A stretch of DNA of 64,000 bases, taken from assembly GCA_035409945.1 (NCBI GenBank), contig DAONQC010000003.1, positions 62,001 through 126,000 of the forward strand, in the 5' to 3' direction. The notes under the pieces are model-generated. The model did no database searches. It had not been told where the DNA came from and saw only the letters and a program-made list of their open reading frames with translations. The stretch comes from MWEH01 sp035409945. GTDB taxonomy: Bacteria > Bacillota > Clostridia > Christensenellales > DTU072. A program made the position numbers and the translations under genes. Below are positions 1 to 8,502 of this stretch, piece by piece; position 1 is the first letter of the stretch; every line of letters starts with the position of its first letter.

Positions 1-958
1 TAACTATTTTATCGATAAAGGGCACAATTAGATTTGCAAGCAACACAGAATAACATGCACCTTCTGGCATCCCACCGAATCTTCTTACAATCATAGTAAA
101 CAATCCCGCAAACACAGCAAATATAATTCTTCCAAGTTCTGTCCTTGGAGATGTTGTATAATCTGTTAGCATGAACACGCCAGCGAACAGAATTCCACCA
201 CTTAAAATGGTAGGTAATACATATAAATATCCGTCCTTGTAAAATGCCAATGCTAAAACAGCACATGTTACCACATATGTCACTAGTATCTTCCAATCTA
301 TTACTTTAGTTACAATCAAATACACTGCGGCAATAATAATAGTTAAAGAACAAACTTCACCTATACTTCCACCAATTCTTCCAAGAAACATATCTAGTAA
401 ATTTAAACTAGATATTCCTCCTACTTCAATTGAGTCTTTAATCGCCACTAAAGGAGTAGCAGATGTCACGTACGTTTTTGTAAATCCTGCGACAAAATCT
501 TTCGCTCCGTTGCTATAATTTAATGGATTCATAAATTTTGTCATCTGTACCGGCCAAGCTAATGATAAAAATATTCGTGCAGTTGCAGCTGGATTTGCAA
601 AGTTTTGACCTAATCCACCAAAAAGCATTTTTACTACCATAATAGCGAAAATGCCTCCTACTATTGGTACATAAAACGGAACTGTTGGTGGTAAGTTCAT
701 CCCTAATATCAAGCCAGTTACCACAGCAGATAAATCAGGTACTGTATTAGGTCTTTTTCTAATTAAATTATAGAGCGTTTCTCCTAACACGCTTGCGCCA
801 ACCGCTAATAAAACAATAAATAAACTATATAGTCCAAATATAACTGTTGAGGCAATCACAGGAAACCCTAGAGCAATAATGACATGGAGCATGATCTTTT
901 TTGTTGTAAGATTGCTTCCTATATGGGGAGATGATGATACTAAAAACTTTGTTTTCAT
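1..958 (-). CDS. rnfD: Rnf complex membrane subunit RnfD (3' end cut by window)
   Basis: Integral membrane subunit of the Rnf ferredoxin:NAD+ oxidoreductase, which couples electron transfer to ion pumping. The ATG is at 956-958, one short gap after rnfC, and 319 codons are open to the window edge. RnfD proteins are about this long, so only roughly ten residues should be missing. The translation is a string of hydrophobic segments. A TSATPL motif near residue 170 matches the site where Rnf/Nqr D subunits carry covalently bound FMN on Thr. It lies directly downstream of rnfC, the usual clostridial order, so rnfG, E, A and B are expected to the left of the window. Confidence 0.93.
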   Translation of the reverse strand, partial: MKTKFLVSSSPHIGSNLTTKKIMLHVIIALGFPVIASTVIFGLYSLFIVLLAVGASVLGETLYNLIRKRPNTVPDLSAVVTGLILGMNLPPTVPFYVPIVGGIFAIMVVKMLFGGLGQNFANPAATARIFLSLAWPVQMTKFMNPLNYSNGAKDFVAGFTKTYVTSATPLVAIKDSIEVGGISSLNLLDMFLGRIGGSIGEVCSLTIIIAAVYLIVTKVIDWKILVTYVVTCAVLALAFYKDGYLYVLPTILSGGILFAGVFMLTDYTTSPRTELGRIIFAVFAGLFTMIVRRFGGMPEGACYSVLLANLIVPFIDKIV

Positions 959-968
959 AATCCTTCCT

Positions 969-2267
969 TTATGCTGGTGTAAGTTTATTTTTCCTTATTA
1001 ATTTTTTTGCCAATCTTTGTGATTGAACAAGAGGTCTTCTTGCTGGACATACATATGCACAGCAACCACATTCTATACAGCTCATGGCATACGATTTATT
1101 TGCGCCTTCTACATCTCCGTTAAGTATAGCTCTATCTGTCACCATAGGCAGTAGAAACATCGGACAAGCTTTTGCGCATCTTCCGCAGTTAATGCAGGGA
1201 GTAGGTTCAATTTCTCTAATTTCCTTTTCGGTTAGTAATAACAAAGATGAACTTCCTTTGGTAGTTGTGGATTTGAAGTTATGTAATGAAATCCCCATCA
1301 TTGGACCACCAAGCACAACTTTAACGACATCTTCCTTTAGTCCTAAATACTCAACGACATCAGCAAGCTGAACACCAATCCTTACGTGCAGATTCGCTGC
1401 TCTTTTAATCCCATTGCCAGATACCGTCATATATCTGGAAATTAGCGGCTGTCCAAGATATACCGCTTCGTATAATGCATATACCGTGGACACATTAAAT
1501 ACAACATAACCTAAATCTGAAGGCAAGCCTCCCTTAGGAACTCTTTCTCTTGTTATTGCACTTATTAGTTGTTTTTCCCCACCTTGTGGATATTTTGTTT
1601 TCAGTTTACAAAACTCAATCTCGCCGTCTGTATTTACTTCTCTTAATTTATCGATAGCGTCAGGCTTATTGGATTCAATCCCAAAATATACTTTATTTAC
1701 GCCTAATGCGCATTTAACTAATTCTATACCCTTCAATACTTCTGCCGCTTTTTCTAGCATAAGCCTATAATCAACAGTTATATATGGTTCGCATTCACAA
1801 CCATTAATTATAAGTGCTTTTACCTCAGTTTTAGGCATTAATTTAACTATAGTGGGAAAAGTTGCTCCCCCCATTCCAACAATACCTGCCTCTTTACATC
1901 TATCTAAAATTTCAGCTTTTGTTGGCTTTTGTATTGGGTCTAAAAAGTCAGTTTCGTACTTATAATCATTTTTGATTACTACATGGGGAGAAGGTAGTCC
2001 AGTTGCACAAGGCATATCTACTATACCCGTTACCTCGCCAGATATCGAACTATGAATATTTGCAGAAATAAATCCATCAGCTTCTCCAATTTTTGTGCCA
2101 CACTTTACTTTCGCACCTACTTCTACCAATGGAATTGCGGGTTTCCCAATATGTTGTAATAAAGGAATATAAACAAAATCACCTACGGGATATTCTTCAA
2201 AAGTCATGTTTTCTGTATCTTTTTTTCGACCTTTAGTTTTAACACCATGTTTAAATGTTGGTATCAA
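969..2267 (-). CDS. rnfC: Rnf complex subunit RnfC (NADH-binding, iron-sulfur)
   Basis: Peripheral subunit of the Rnf complex that exchanges electrons with NAD(H). The 432-aa protein has an N-terminal barrel-like region (about 1-105), the flavin/NADH-binding motif GMGGATFPT at 131-139 shared with the complex I 51-kDa family, and two ferredoxin-type [4Fe-4S] motifs starting at Cys358 and Cys397. The start is a TTG (2265-2267) with a GGAGGG ribosome binding site 5-6 bases upstream; the next ATG, at residue 21, has no such site and would drop the conserved TFKHG start of the family. A promoter lies at 2350-2378. It is the first gene of the visible rnf operon. Confidence 0.95.
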   Translation of the reverse strand: MIPTFKHGVKTKGRKKDTENMTFEEYPVGDFVYIPLLQHIGKPAIPLVEVGAKVKCGTKIGEADGFISANIHSSISGEVTGIVDMPCATGLPSPHVVIKNDYKYETDFLDPIQKPTKAEILDRCKEAGIVGMGGATFPTIVKLMPKTEVKALIINGCECEPYITVDYRLMLEKAAEVLKGIELVKCALGVNKVYFGIESNKPDAIDKLREVNTDGEIEFCKLKTKYPQGGEKQLISAITRERVPKGGLPSDLGYVVFNVSTVYALYEAVYLGQPLISRYMTVSGNGIKRAANLHVRIGVQLADVVEYLGLKEDVVKVVLGGPMMGISLHNFKSTTTKGSSSLLLLTEKEIREIEPTPCINCGRCAKACPMFLLPMVTDRAILNGDVEGANKSYAMSCIECGCCAYVCPARRPLVQSQRLAKKLIRKNKLTPA

Positions 2268-2349
2268 TTATTCCCTCCATAAATGTGATAATGCTCTAAG
2301 ATTGTTCAATAATTTTTGCTCAACAGTCTGCTTTTATTAAACCAATGAG

Positions 2350-2378
2350 ATTATACTACATTCCCTACAATAAGTAAA
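2350..2378 (-). promoter_or_regulatory. Candidate sigma-A promoter of rnfC
   Basis: On the minus strand a TATAAT -10 box (2350-2355) stands 17 bases from TTTACT (2373-2378). It sits about 80 bases upstream of the rnfC start and nothing else lies between. The -10 is perfect and the -35 is partial. Confidence 0.55.
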
Positions 2379-2420
2379 CATACAAACCTTTGAAAACCGT
2401 ATAATATATCTCATTTTTAT

Positions 2421-2503
2421 GCATACTGTTTGCATTTAATACCAAAAACCCGTAAAAGATTTAAACTTTATAATTGACATAAGAATTAACAATAATTTAT
2501 CGC
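2421..2503 (+). repeat. Dispersed intergenic repeat, copy i (gap upstream of rnfC)
   Basis: The gap 2268-2625 holds no gene. Besides the rnfC promoter and the terminator of the lipoprotein gene it contains this stretch, which aligns with 16686-16760 in the same orientation: shared words include GTTTGCATTTAAT, CCAAAAA, AAACTTT, AATT-ACAT and AGAAT-AACA. I judge about three-quarters identity by eye over 75 bases. No open reading frame is shared between the copies. Confidence 0.55.
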
Positions 2504-2540
2504 ATAATACATTACAAATTATACTAGTTTATGTGTCAAC

Positions 2541-2569
2541 AAAAAGCACTGCTCATATCTAGCAGTGCT
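2541..2569 (-). terminator. Intrinsic terminator after the surface lipoprotein gene
   Basis: A perfect 9-bp stem AGCACTGCT/AGCAGTGCT (2545-2553 with 2561-2569) and a 7-base loop. Read on the minus strand the stem is followed by TTTT. It lies about 57 bases after the stop codon of the 1575-aa gene. Confidence 0.85.
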
Positions 2570-2625
2570 AATGTTAAATTAATCAATCAACGTATGCTCA
2601 CTTAGCCGTGCAACATGGAAAGCAA

Positions 2626-5600
2626 CTAGTCATCAAACTTATCAATTTCCTGAGACTCTTGTCTATGTTTTGTCGCCTTAGCTTTTTCCTTTACAGGTCC
2701 GTCTACTGGAAGTTTACTCTGTATGACAACCTTCTTATTCTTGGCCATTCTCTTGCCTACCCTACGAACAATTAACACTATAACTGTTATGAGTAAAATA
2801 GCTCCGATGACAACCGATGATACAAGTAGCCATAATTGAGGGTCAACTTCTTTTTTAGACTCCTCTTCTTCTTTATCCTCATCTTCTCCTTCCTTTTCTT
2901 TTGCTTCTTTTGCTTCAAATGAGTATTTCAAAGATGGATCTTTACCTTCATAAAGCGTAACTGTTGCTTCATTTGACTCTAGTTTTGAAATAGTGACATC
3001 ATCTACAACTAATATACCCTTAAAGAAGTTTTTAGTGTCTATTGATTCTCTAATCCCATCATTTGTACCTATGTGGAATGATATCTTATTATTTGAAACG
3101 GAGGAGCTTTCATCTTCGTTGAAAATATAAAATTCATACTCTTTCTTGTTTTGGGAGTCTATTTTTACTGTGGACCATTTGGTTGTATCATTACCGTATA
3201 TGAAACGGAATTCTGGAGATTTTCCTTCTGGAACTAATGCCTTTGCAGTAAATGTAATTTTATAATATGTATTGGCTGCAACATCAAATCCTGACTTAAA
3301 TTCATATAACTGACCATTATCAACTATATTCGCCATAAGTAAAAAGTTAGCTCCGTTACCAGTATCTTCTTGTAAAAACTGTCTTACTTCGGCTTCTTCA
3401 AAACCAGTTTTAACTAAATACTCTATTACTTTATCTGTGAGTCTTCTCGTATTATATACGCCATATAGCATTGCTGGAGAAGTATCTTCGTCGCCTTCTG
3501 TTGGAGTTTTATAGCTTGTTGCATCAGTTGCATCTCTATGGGTATATGCACCTGGGGTATGTCCATTATAATCATCAGTTGCTTCTGTATAATTATCAAA
3601 GCTATCGGTTTTTAACTCAACAATTTTAAACACATATTTGTTATTATAGTATGAATTTGTAAACTCGTTTTTTTCTTTTAAGCCGTATGGTTCAACTCTC
3701 TTATCTTCCTTCAAATAGTCTTCCTTATCTACGCTTGTAGGATCTTCAAATCCATACGCTTGCAAATTAAAATTACTTAAAGATTCAATTTCTTCAACAT
3801 TGATATCATCAAACAATACCGTTCCTCTAGATAACCCTTGCGAATACTTTATATTACCATCTCCTTCACCTGAGGAGATTTCCTCAGCATATCTATTACC
3901 TAAATATAATTCGATAGTAATTTTTCCTTCAGTAAACCCAGGTTTAACTAGAAATCTGTACTGAACCCATTCGTTATTTGTGTCGATATTGACAAAACCT
4001 ACATGCTCGCCATTAACCGCAAAATTACTGTTTTCATATTCTGTAAGAGCAAGCGTAGAAGAAGGGTCTTTTAATGTTATGGAGGCTTTTGCATTACCAA
4101 TTGTTTTAACCCACACACTGACCAGGTAATACTTATCTTTGCTTGCGGGATGGTTACCTGACATAGTGTAGCCTACAAAAGTGTCTAACTCACTAGAAAT
4201 ATACATTAAATTATCACTTGCTATGCTTTTATAGAAACCTTCTTCAGGCTTCCCATACATGTCATCCTTTTCAGCTTGGTTAAATCCTTCATAATGCATA
4301 TAATTTACTACACCCGCTTTGATGTCAAACCAATCCTTATCAACTCCATCGTATTTAGCAGGCATCACACCGCCAGTAATTTTGGTAACCTTTTGTGCTG
4401 TAGACTTTGCGGAAAACATTCTATCCATTCCTTCAACGCCACCAACTGCACGCACATAATACGACCCATTGCATTTAATTTGATATTCTTTGTCGGTAGT
4501 CACCGCCAATAACACATCGTCTTCTAGCTTAGCAGCCTCATTTTCTTTATAACCATCCATGAATACAAAATATTTTGTTGCCTTATCTACGGCATCCCAA
4601 CTCAAAGTTTTATGATCATCAGATAACTTTGGTGCAGGTGTTTTTAAGGTCGCTTTAGCCTCATTTTTATTCCAACTTGATGGTTTTGCAACCCCAATTA
4701 AATTACCTTCGGCATCAAAGAGTTTTTCATCATCGTAGTTTGAACTATCAATCTGTTGGAAAAATCCATTTGTTATAGTTGGAGATGGAGTAGTAGAACT
4801 TTCACTAATTGTGCGTTTCTCCACTCTTGGTATTGATGTCTCTGAATTAGAAGACACGGCACCTTTGTACTCGGTGTATTCTATTTTTTGCCAAACCATA
4901 GCTGTTAGGAAAAATGAACCCTTCCTATGTTCGTCTGGATTGTATATATCTCCACTTCCAAGAGTTACCTTAATACTGAGTCTTTCCCAATCAACAGCAC
5001 GCCCTTGCACATATAAAACTAATTCTAACCAGTCCTCGTTATATATGTTTTTATAAGTAGCTAATGCAGAACCAGTGCTAGGTTTAATTTCAATTGTCGC
5101 CGCCTTGTCTTTTGAAAATCCCACGGTTTTTACCCACATAGAAAGTCTATAGAAACTATTAGGATTCACCTTTAATAATTTATCCATTTCAGGATTTGCT
5201 GCAATTGTTTCATCCGTTATAACAAATTCTGCACTCGACGCTGTTGGCTTGATATGATTAATCATGAAAACATCCAAAGCTGTTTCCTGTCCATTGTACA
5301 ATATTTTTATAGTTTCAGGGCCACAACTAAGTCCCTCTAATCCATATGTGGTACTAGGTTCAGTGGAATTTATAAAGTTGCTGTTCCCGCCAATGATTCC
5401 TACTGAATAGTCCTCTTTAGATGTTCTAGCATCTTCTACTTTGTGTTTCCATAACGTTTTAGAATCTACTAATGCAGTGAAATCACTATTAGATACTGGG
5501 TCGTTATCTATTAAACCAAATAGTTTATAGTCTCCCTGCTGTAACGCTGATAGCTGATAAAAGTCATTAGGATTATCAACAGTTTCTTCAGTGTATTTTT

Positions 5601-7353
5601 CAATAGTTAAATCATCAAAGAAGCAAGCTCCTGGATAGAGGGTGTCATCCCCTAATTTGCCTTCACCATACCAAAACTCAATATTAACCTGTCTCGCAGA
5701 CAGTTCATTTCCTTTTATTTTAAGCGTTAACTCTTCCCACTTCCCACCAGTTTCTCCATCCCAACCTATTTTTGATTTGGCTTCTAATTTAGCTTCGTTA
5801 GAAATACTTGCCCCTGTAAGTCTAAATGTTGCTGATACATTTTTAGAACCATCGTAGTACTCAAGGTACTTGTTGTATGCAACCATTTCTTCTTCATATT
5901 TACTAACTTTTGCAGGATCAGATTCGTCCCCTTCTTTCAATTTTGGCTCTGCCATCTCGGGTATCCATATATAGACCCAAACAGATAATTTATAATAAGT
6001 GTTCTTTTCAATTTCTAATTTCTTCTTGCTTTGGAATCCTGCTCCACTTATCTTATTTTTTGGATGGTAAATAAGTAGCGCATTGGTATCATGTGAACTT
6101 TCGGCCACTCTACCACTATTTCCGTCCTTACCCTCTATTGCATAAACCCAAGATAAATCAGCGTTTTGTTTGTAGAAATCTTCATGTGGGGGTGCTTTAA
6201 AATCTTCATATATGGTTGCATATATATTTTTATGTCCCTCTTCATTGAATGAGTACAACTTAGACATATCAAAAACACCTAACGGGAAAGTGGAATTATT
6301 ACTTTCGTTATAAGTTATTCCTTCGTTTCCGAAATCATCTTTATCTGTTGTAGATAAATCGCTCTTCCCTACAAAAAACTTATAATTCGGCGATGCCCCT
6401 TTCTTAGCAGAGTAATAATGCTTAGTGTACATAGCATACGTAGTAGTTGCATCATAAGCAGTGTATTGCGTCATTGCGGGATCTGGGAATGTAAGGTCGA
6501 GGCGCGTTTGCACGTTGCCATTTTCATCCGTAGTTTTTTGTTGATTTGAAACTGTTTCAGTTACATTCTCATACTCCTCTTGTTCTATTTTTGTTAAAAC
6601 CACATTATCATATAGCACCACACCGTTAGCAAGATAAGGATTGGCATCCGAGCCAATCTTTGCAGGACCGTGCCCTAACCAAAGCTGAATTTGAAATTTT
6701 CGATCCTCAAAATTGTTCCCTTTTATGTATATGCTATAAACATCCCAAGTCTTATTGGTGTCAATTGATAAAAACTCGACAAAAGCACCATCTGTTATGC
6801 AAATAGCTGCACCAGTTTTACTATTGCCTTCAGGTTTCTGAATATCGGTGTAAACGTCAATACTAAGTAAGTAGTGTGTGTTCTTTTGTACTGTTACATC
6901 TCCGCTTGTAAAGTAAATAGAACCCGCATCTTGTGAGCCTGGGATGCTAAGTAGTAATGCGTTTGTGTCTGTAACGACACCTTCTTCTTTTGGCGTAGAC
7001 GGAGAAACGCCAGGATATGAGTCAAAATCGCTTATAAAACCTTTGTTTGCTTCAAACTTATTTCCATCTAAGTCTATGATGCCCATTTCAATTCCTGTCA
7101 CGGTTGTTGATTTTGAACCGTTTTTCGCAGTCCACCCAGTTACTGTTGATTGTACATAACGTTTAGAAGAGGTCGAGCCAACATTTGCAAATCTGCCATT
7201 CGGCACAATTAGCCCATCATTAATTGTTTCTTCCTCTACAGGCTTATCTTTACCATCATCAATCACAGGGGGTTTACAAGCGATAATAAATAAAAGGCAA
7301 AAAGCAACAATCGTTACGATAATTAAAAATATAGGTTTGTTTTTTCTCATCAT
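2626..7353 (-). CDS. Very large surface lipoprotein with five carbohydrate-binding-like modules and a C-terminal membrane anchor
   Basis: A 1575-residue envelope protein of unknown ligand. The N-terminus is a signal peptide ending in a lipobox with Cys26, so it should be lipid-anchored outside the cell. A second membrane segment lies at about 1507-1529, followed by a basic 46-residue tail. Between them a module recurs five times, starting near residues 160, 450, 730, 1070 and 1360. Each opens with an NTxYxLSxWV-like strand and ends, near 251, 583, 823, 1184 and 1451, with an [F/V]DD[I/V/L] strand or a degenerate form. That layout suits galactose-binding/CBM4_9-type jelly rolls. About 908-988 resembles a fibronectin type III domain. 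No catalytic domain is visible. Two ATGs compete (7351-7353 or 7348-7350); the second is better spaced from GGTGG. Binding to glycans is inferred. Confidence 0.8.
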   Translation of the reverse strand: MMRKNKPIFLIIVTIVAFCLLFIIACKPPVIDDGKDKPVEEETINDGLIVPNGRFANVGSTSSKRYVQSTVTGWTAKNGSKSTTVTGIEMGIIDLDGNKFEANKGFISDFDSYPGVSPSTPKEEGVVTDTNALLLSIPGSQDAGSIYFTSGDVTVQKNTHYLLSIDVYTDIQKPEGNSKTGAAICITDGAFVEFLSIDTNKTWDVYSIYIKGNNFEDRKFQIQLWLGHGPAKIGSDANPYLANGVVLYDNVVLTKIEQEEYENVTETVSNQQKTTDENGNVQTRLDLTFPDPAMTQYTAYDATTTYAMYTKHYYSAKKGASPNYKFFVGKSDLSTTDKDDFGNEGITYNESNNSTFPLGVFDMSKLYSFNEEGHKNIYATIYEDFKAPPHEDFYKQNADLSWVYAIEGKDGNSGRVAESSHDTNALLIYHPKNKISGAGFQSKKKLEIEKNTYYKLSVWVYIWIPEMAEPKLKEGDESDPAKVSKYEEEMVAYNKYLEYYDGSKNVSATFRLTGASISNEAKLEAKSKIGWDGETGGKWEELTLKIKGNELSARQVNIEFWYGEGKLGDDTLYPGACFFDDLTIEKYTEETVDNPNDFYQLSALQQGDYKLFGLIDNDPVSNSDFTALVDSKTLWKHKVEDARTSKEDYSVGIIGGNSNFINSTEPSTTYGLEGLSCGPETIKILYNGQETALDVFMINHIKPTASSAEFVITDETIAANPEMDKLLKVNPNSFYRLSMWVKTVGFSKDKAATIEIKPSTGSALATYKNIYNEDWLELVLYVQGRAVDWERLSIKVTLGSGDIYNPDEHRKGSFFLTAMVWQKIEYTEYKGAVSSNSETSIPRVEKRTISESSTTPSPTITNGFFQQIDSSNYDDEKLFDAEGNLIGVAKPSSWNKNEAKATLKTPAPKLSDDHKTLSWDAVDKATKYFVFMDGYKENEAAKLEDDVLLAVTTDKEYQIKCNGSYYVRAVGGVEGMDRMFSAKSTAQKVTKITGGVMPAKYDGVDKDWFDIKAGVVNYMHYEGFNQAEKDDMYGKPEEGFYKSIASDNLMYISSELDTFVGYTMSGNHPASKDKYYLVSVWVKTIGNAKASITLKDPSSTLALTEYENSNFAVNGEHVGFVNIDTNNEWVQYRFLVKPGFTEGKITIELYLGNRYAEEISSGEGDGNIKYSQGLSRGTVLFDDINVEEIESLSNFNLQAYGFEDPTSVDKEDYLKEDKRVEPYGLKEKNEFTNSYYNNKYVFKIVELKTDSFDNYTEATDDYNGHTPGAYTHRDATDATSYKTPTEGDEDTSPAMLYGVYNTRRLTDKVIEYLVKTGFEEAEVRQFLQEDTGNGANFLLMANIVDNGQLYEFKSGFDVAANTYYKITFTAKALVPEGKSPEFRFIYGNDTTKWSTVKIDSQNKKEYEFYIFNEDESSSVSNNKISFHIGTNDGIRESIDTKNFFKGILVVDDVTISKLESNEATVTLYEGKDPSLKYSFEAKEAKEKEGEDEDKEEEESKKEVDPQLWLLVSSVVIGAILLITVIVLIVRRVGKRMAKNKKVVIQSKLPVDGPVKEKAKATKHRQESQEIDKFDD

Positions 7354-7602
7354 TCCACCATCTAACTATTCAAAATATATAAACTACTCTCATTCTTCCA
7401 AAAACTTTTATAGTCTACACAATCAAAGTTTGGAAATATAAGCATTAAAATATTATCATAACGAGCGCATAAAGACAACAAAATGCATAATTATATATTT
7501 TAGTAATTTAAAATTAAGGCCAAACCTATTCATCAATGGTACCAATATCGAGGCATGTTGATTTGCACAATTATGACAAGCATGCTATTGGGATATATTT
7601 AT

Positions 7603-7631
7603 TTGCTAACCTGCCCACTTGATGATATACT
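7603..7631 (+). promoter_or_regulatory. Candidate promoter of the folT riboswitch transcript
   Basis: TTGCTA (7603-7608) and TATACT (7626-7631) are separated by exactly 17 bases. The predicted start near 7638 coincides with the 5' edge of the THF riboswitch, which supports it. Confidence 0.6.
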
Positions 7632-7635
7632 AATT

Positions 7636-7730
7636 TTGCAGAGTAGATGTGTTGCGTTAAGTGTCACAGAATGGGATGTCGTCTGTGAACGAAAGAAAAT
7701 AACTGCGGTAACACATCGCATCCGTTGCGA
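7636..7730 (+). ncRNA. Tetrahydrofolate (THF) riboswitch
   Basis: This leader carries the conserved THF-riboswitch words: GAGTAGATG, GCGTTAAGTGT, GAATGGGATGTCG, AACGAA, GCGGT, and a terminal CATCGCATCCGTTGC. Pairing is complete: P1 7636-7640 with 7726-7730, P2 GATGTGTT 7646-7653 with AACACATC 7710-7717 (8 bp perfect), and P3 TCACAGA 7664-7670 with TCTGTGA 7682-7688 (7 bp perfect). THF riboswitches are known upstream of folT and folate synthesis genes in Firmicutes and lower expression when reduced folate is bound. The downstream gene is a folate-type ECF transporter, as expected. Confidence 0.93.
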
Positions 7731-7770
7731 GATTTTCATAAATATAAAAAAGATATCTTTCAATATGGTT

Positions 7771-7796
7771 GTCCTCTCTGCAAGGAGGACTTTTTT
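7771..7796 (+). promoter_or_regulatory. folT expression platform: hairpin burying the ribosome binding site, followed by six T
   Basis: GTCCTC (7771-7776) pairs with GAGGAC (7785-7790), and TTTTTT follows at 7791-7796, directly before the ATG. The right arm is the AAGGAGGA ribosome binding site of folT, so the same hairpin can act as a terminator and as a translation block. TTGCGAGA (7725-7732), which includes the P1 3' strand, can instead pair with TCTCTGCAA (7775-7783) with one bulged base. That gives mutually exclusive ON and OFF folds. Confidence 0.7.
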
Positions 7797-8399
7797 ATGA
7801 ATAATAGGAAAACCTATTTTACAACTAGGAAAATTGCTTATACTGCTATTTTTATAGCAATTGGGCTTGTAGCAAAATTTTTCAGTCTTACCATAGGAGC
7901 ACAAAAATTTACAATTTTTTATACAACTTGCGTACTTGCAGGAATGTTTCTAGGGCCTATTTCTGGACTACTTGTGGGTGGGCTATCCGATCTTATTGCA
8001 TCACTAATGCAAGGCGGAACACTACCTTTAATCACCTTAGGAGCCGCAATGCTAGGGTTTATCCCAGGATTAGTTTCAAAAATACCCAAGTTAAAACCAC
8101 AATTTAAAATAGCTATTAGTTATGTCTTAATCTACATTATTACAACACTCGTAATAAATTCACTAGCACTTTATCCTATTTTAGGCGGAGGTAAAACCTT
8201 CTGGGCATTCCTAATCTACAGATTGCCTAAGCAAACTATTGTACTGGTTATAAATATATTTTTGACATACTTAATTTATTTCCCACTTGCAAAACTTTTT
8301 TATCGAAAAACCACTCAGCAAACTAAAACATTTGCAACTACCGAAAATACACAAAAAAACGCTGAAAATACCGACATCAAACCCATCCCTCGGCACTAA
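7797..8399 (+). CDS. folT: ECF transporter substrate-binding subunit, folate type
   Basis: Small membrane S component of an energy-coupling factor vitamin transporter; it would share the general ECF module encoded elsewhere. The 200-aa protein is almost entirely hydrophobic, with about six membrane segments and the Gly/Ala-rich middle (GLLVGGLSDLI) of the FolT family, then a polar C-terminal tail of about 30 residues. The reading frame is open from 7725, but the ATG at 7797 has AAGGAGGA upstream and drops 24 residues that overlap the riboswitch hairpins. Substrate assignment rests on the THF riboswitch directly upstream together with the fold. Confidence 0.87.
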   Translation: MNNRKTYFTTRKIAYTAIFIAIGLVAKFFSLTIGAQKFTIFYTTCVLAGMFLGPISGLLVGGLSDLIASLMQGGTLPLITLGAAMLGFIPGLVSKIPKLKPQFKIAISYVLIYIITTLVINSLALYPILGGGKTFWAFLIYRLPKQTIVLVINIFLTYLIYFPLAKLFYRKTTQQTKTFATTENTQKNAENTDIKPIPRH

Positions 8400-8502
8400 T
8401 TAAATTGGTAGCATATTCTTGAATTACTTCATTAAGAATTTATCTTATAAACCATACAGCATTGTTGTGCATCTTACGCTACATAGGCAATAAGTCCATA
8501 TG

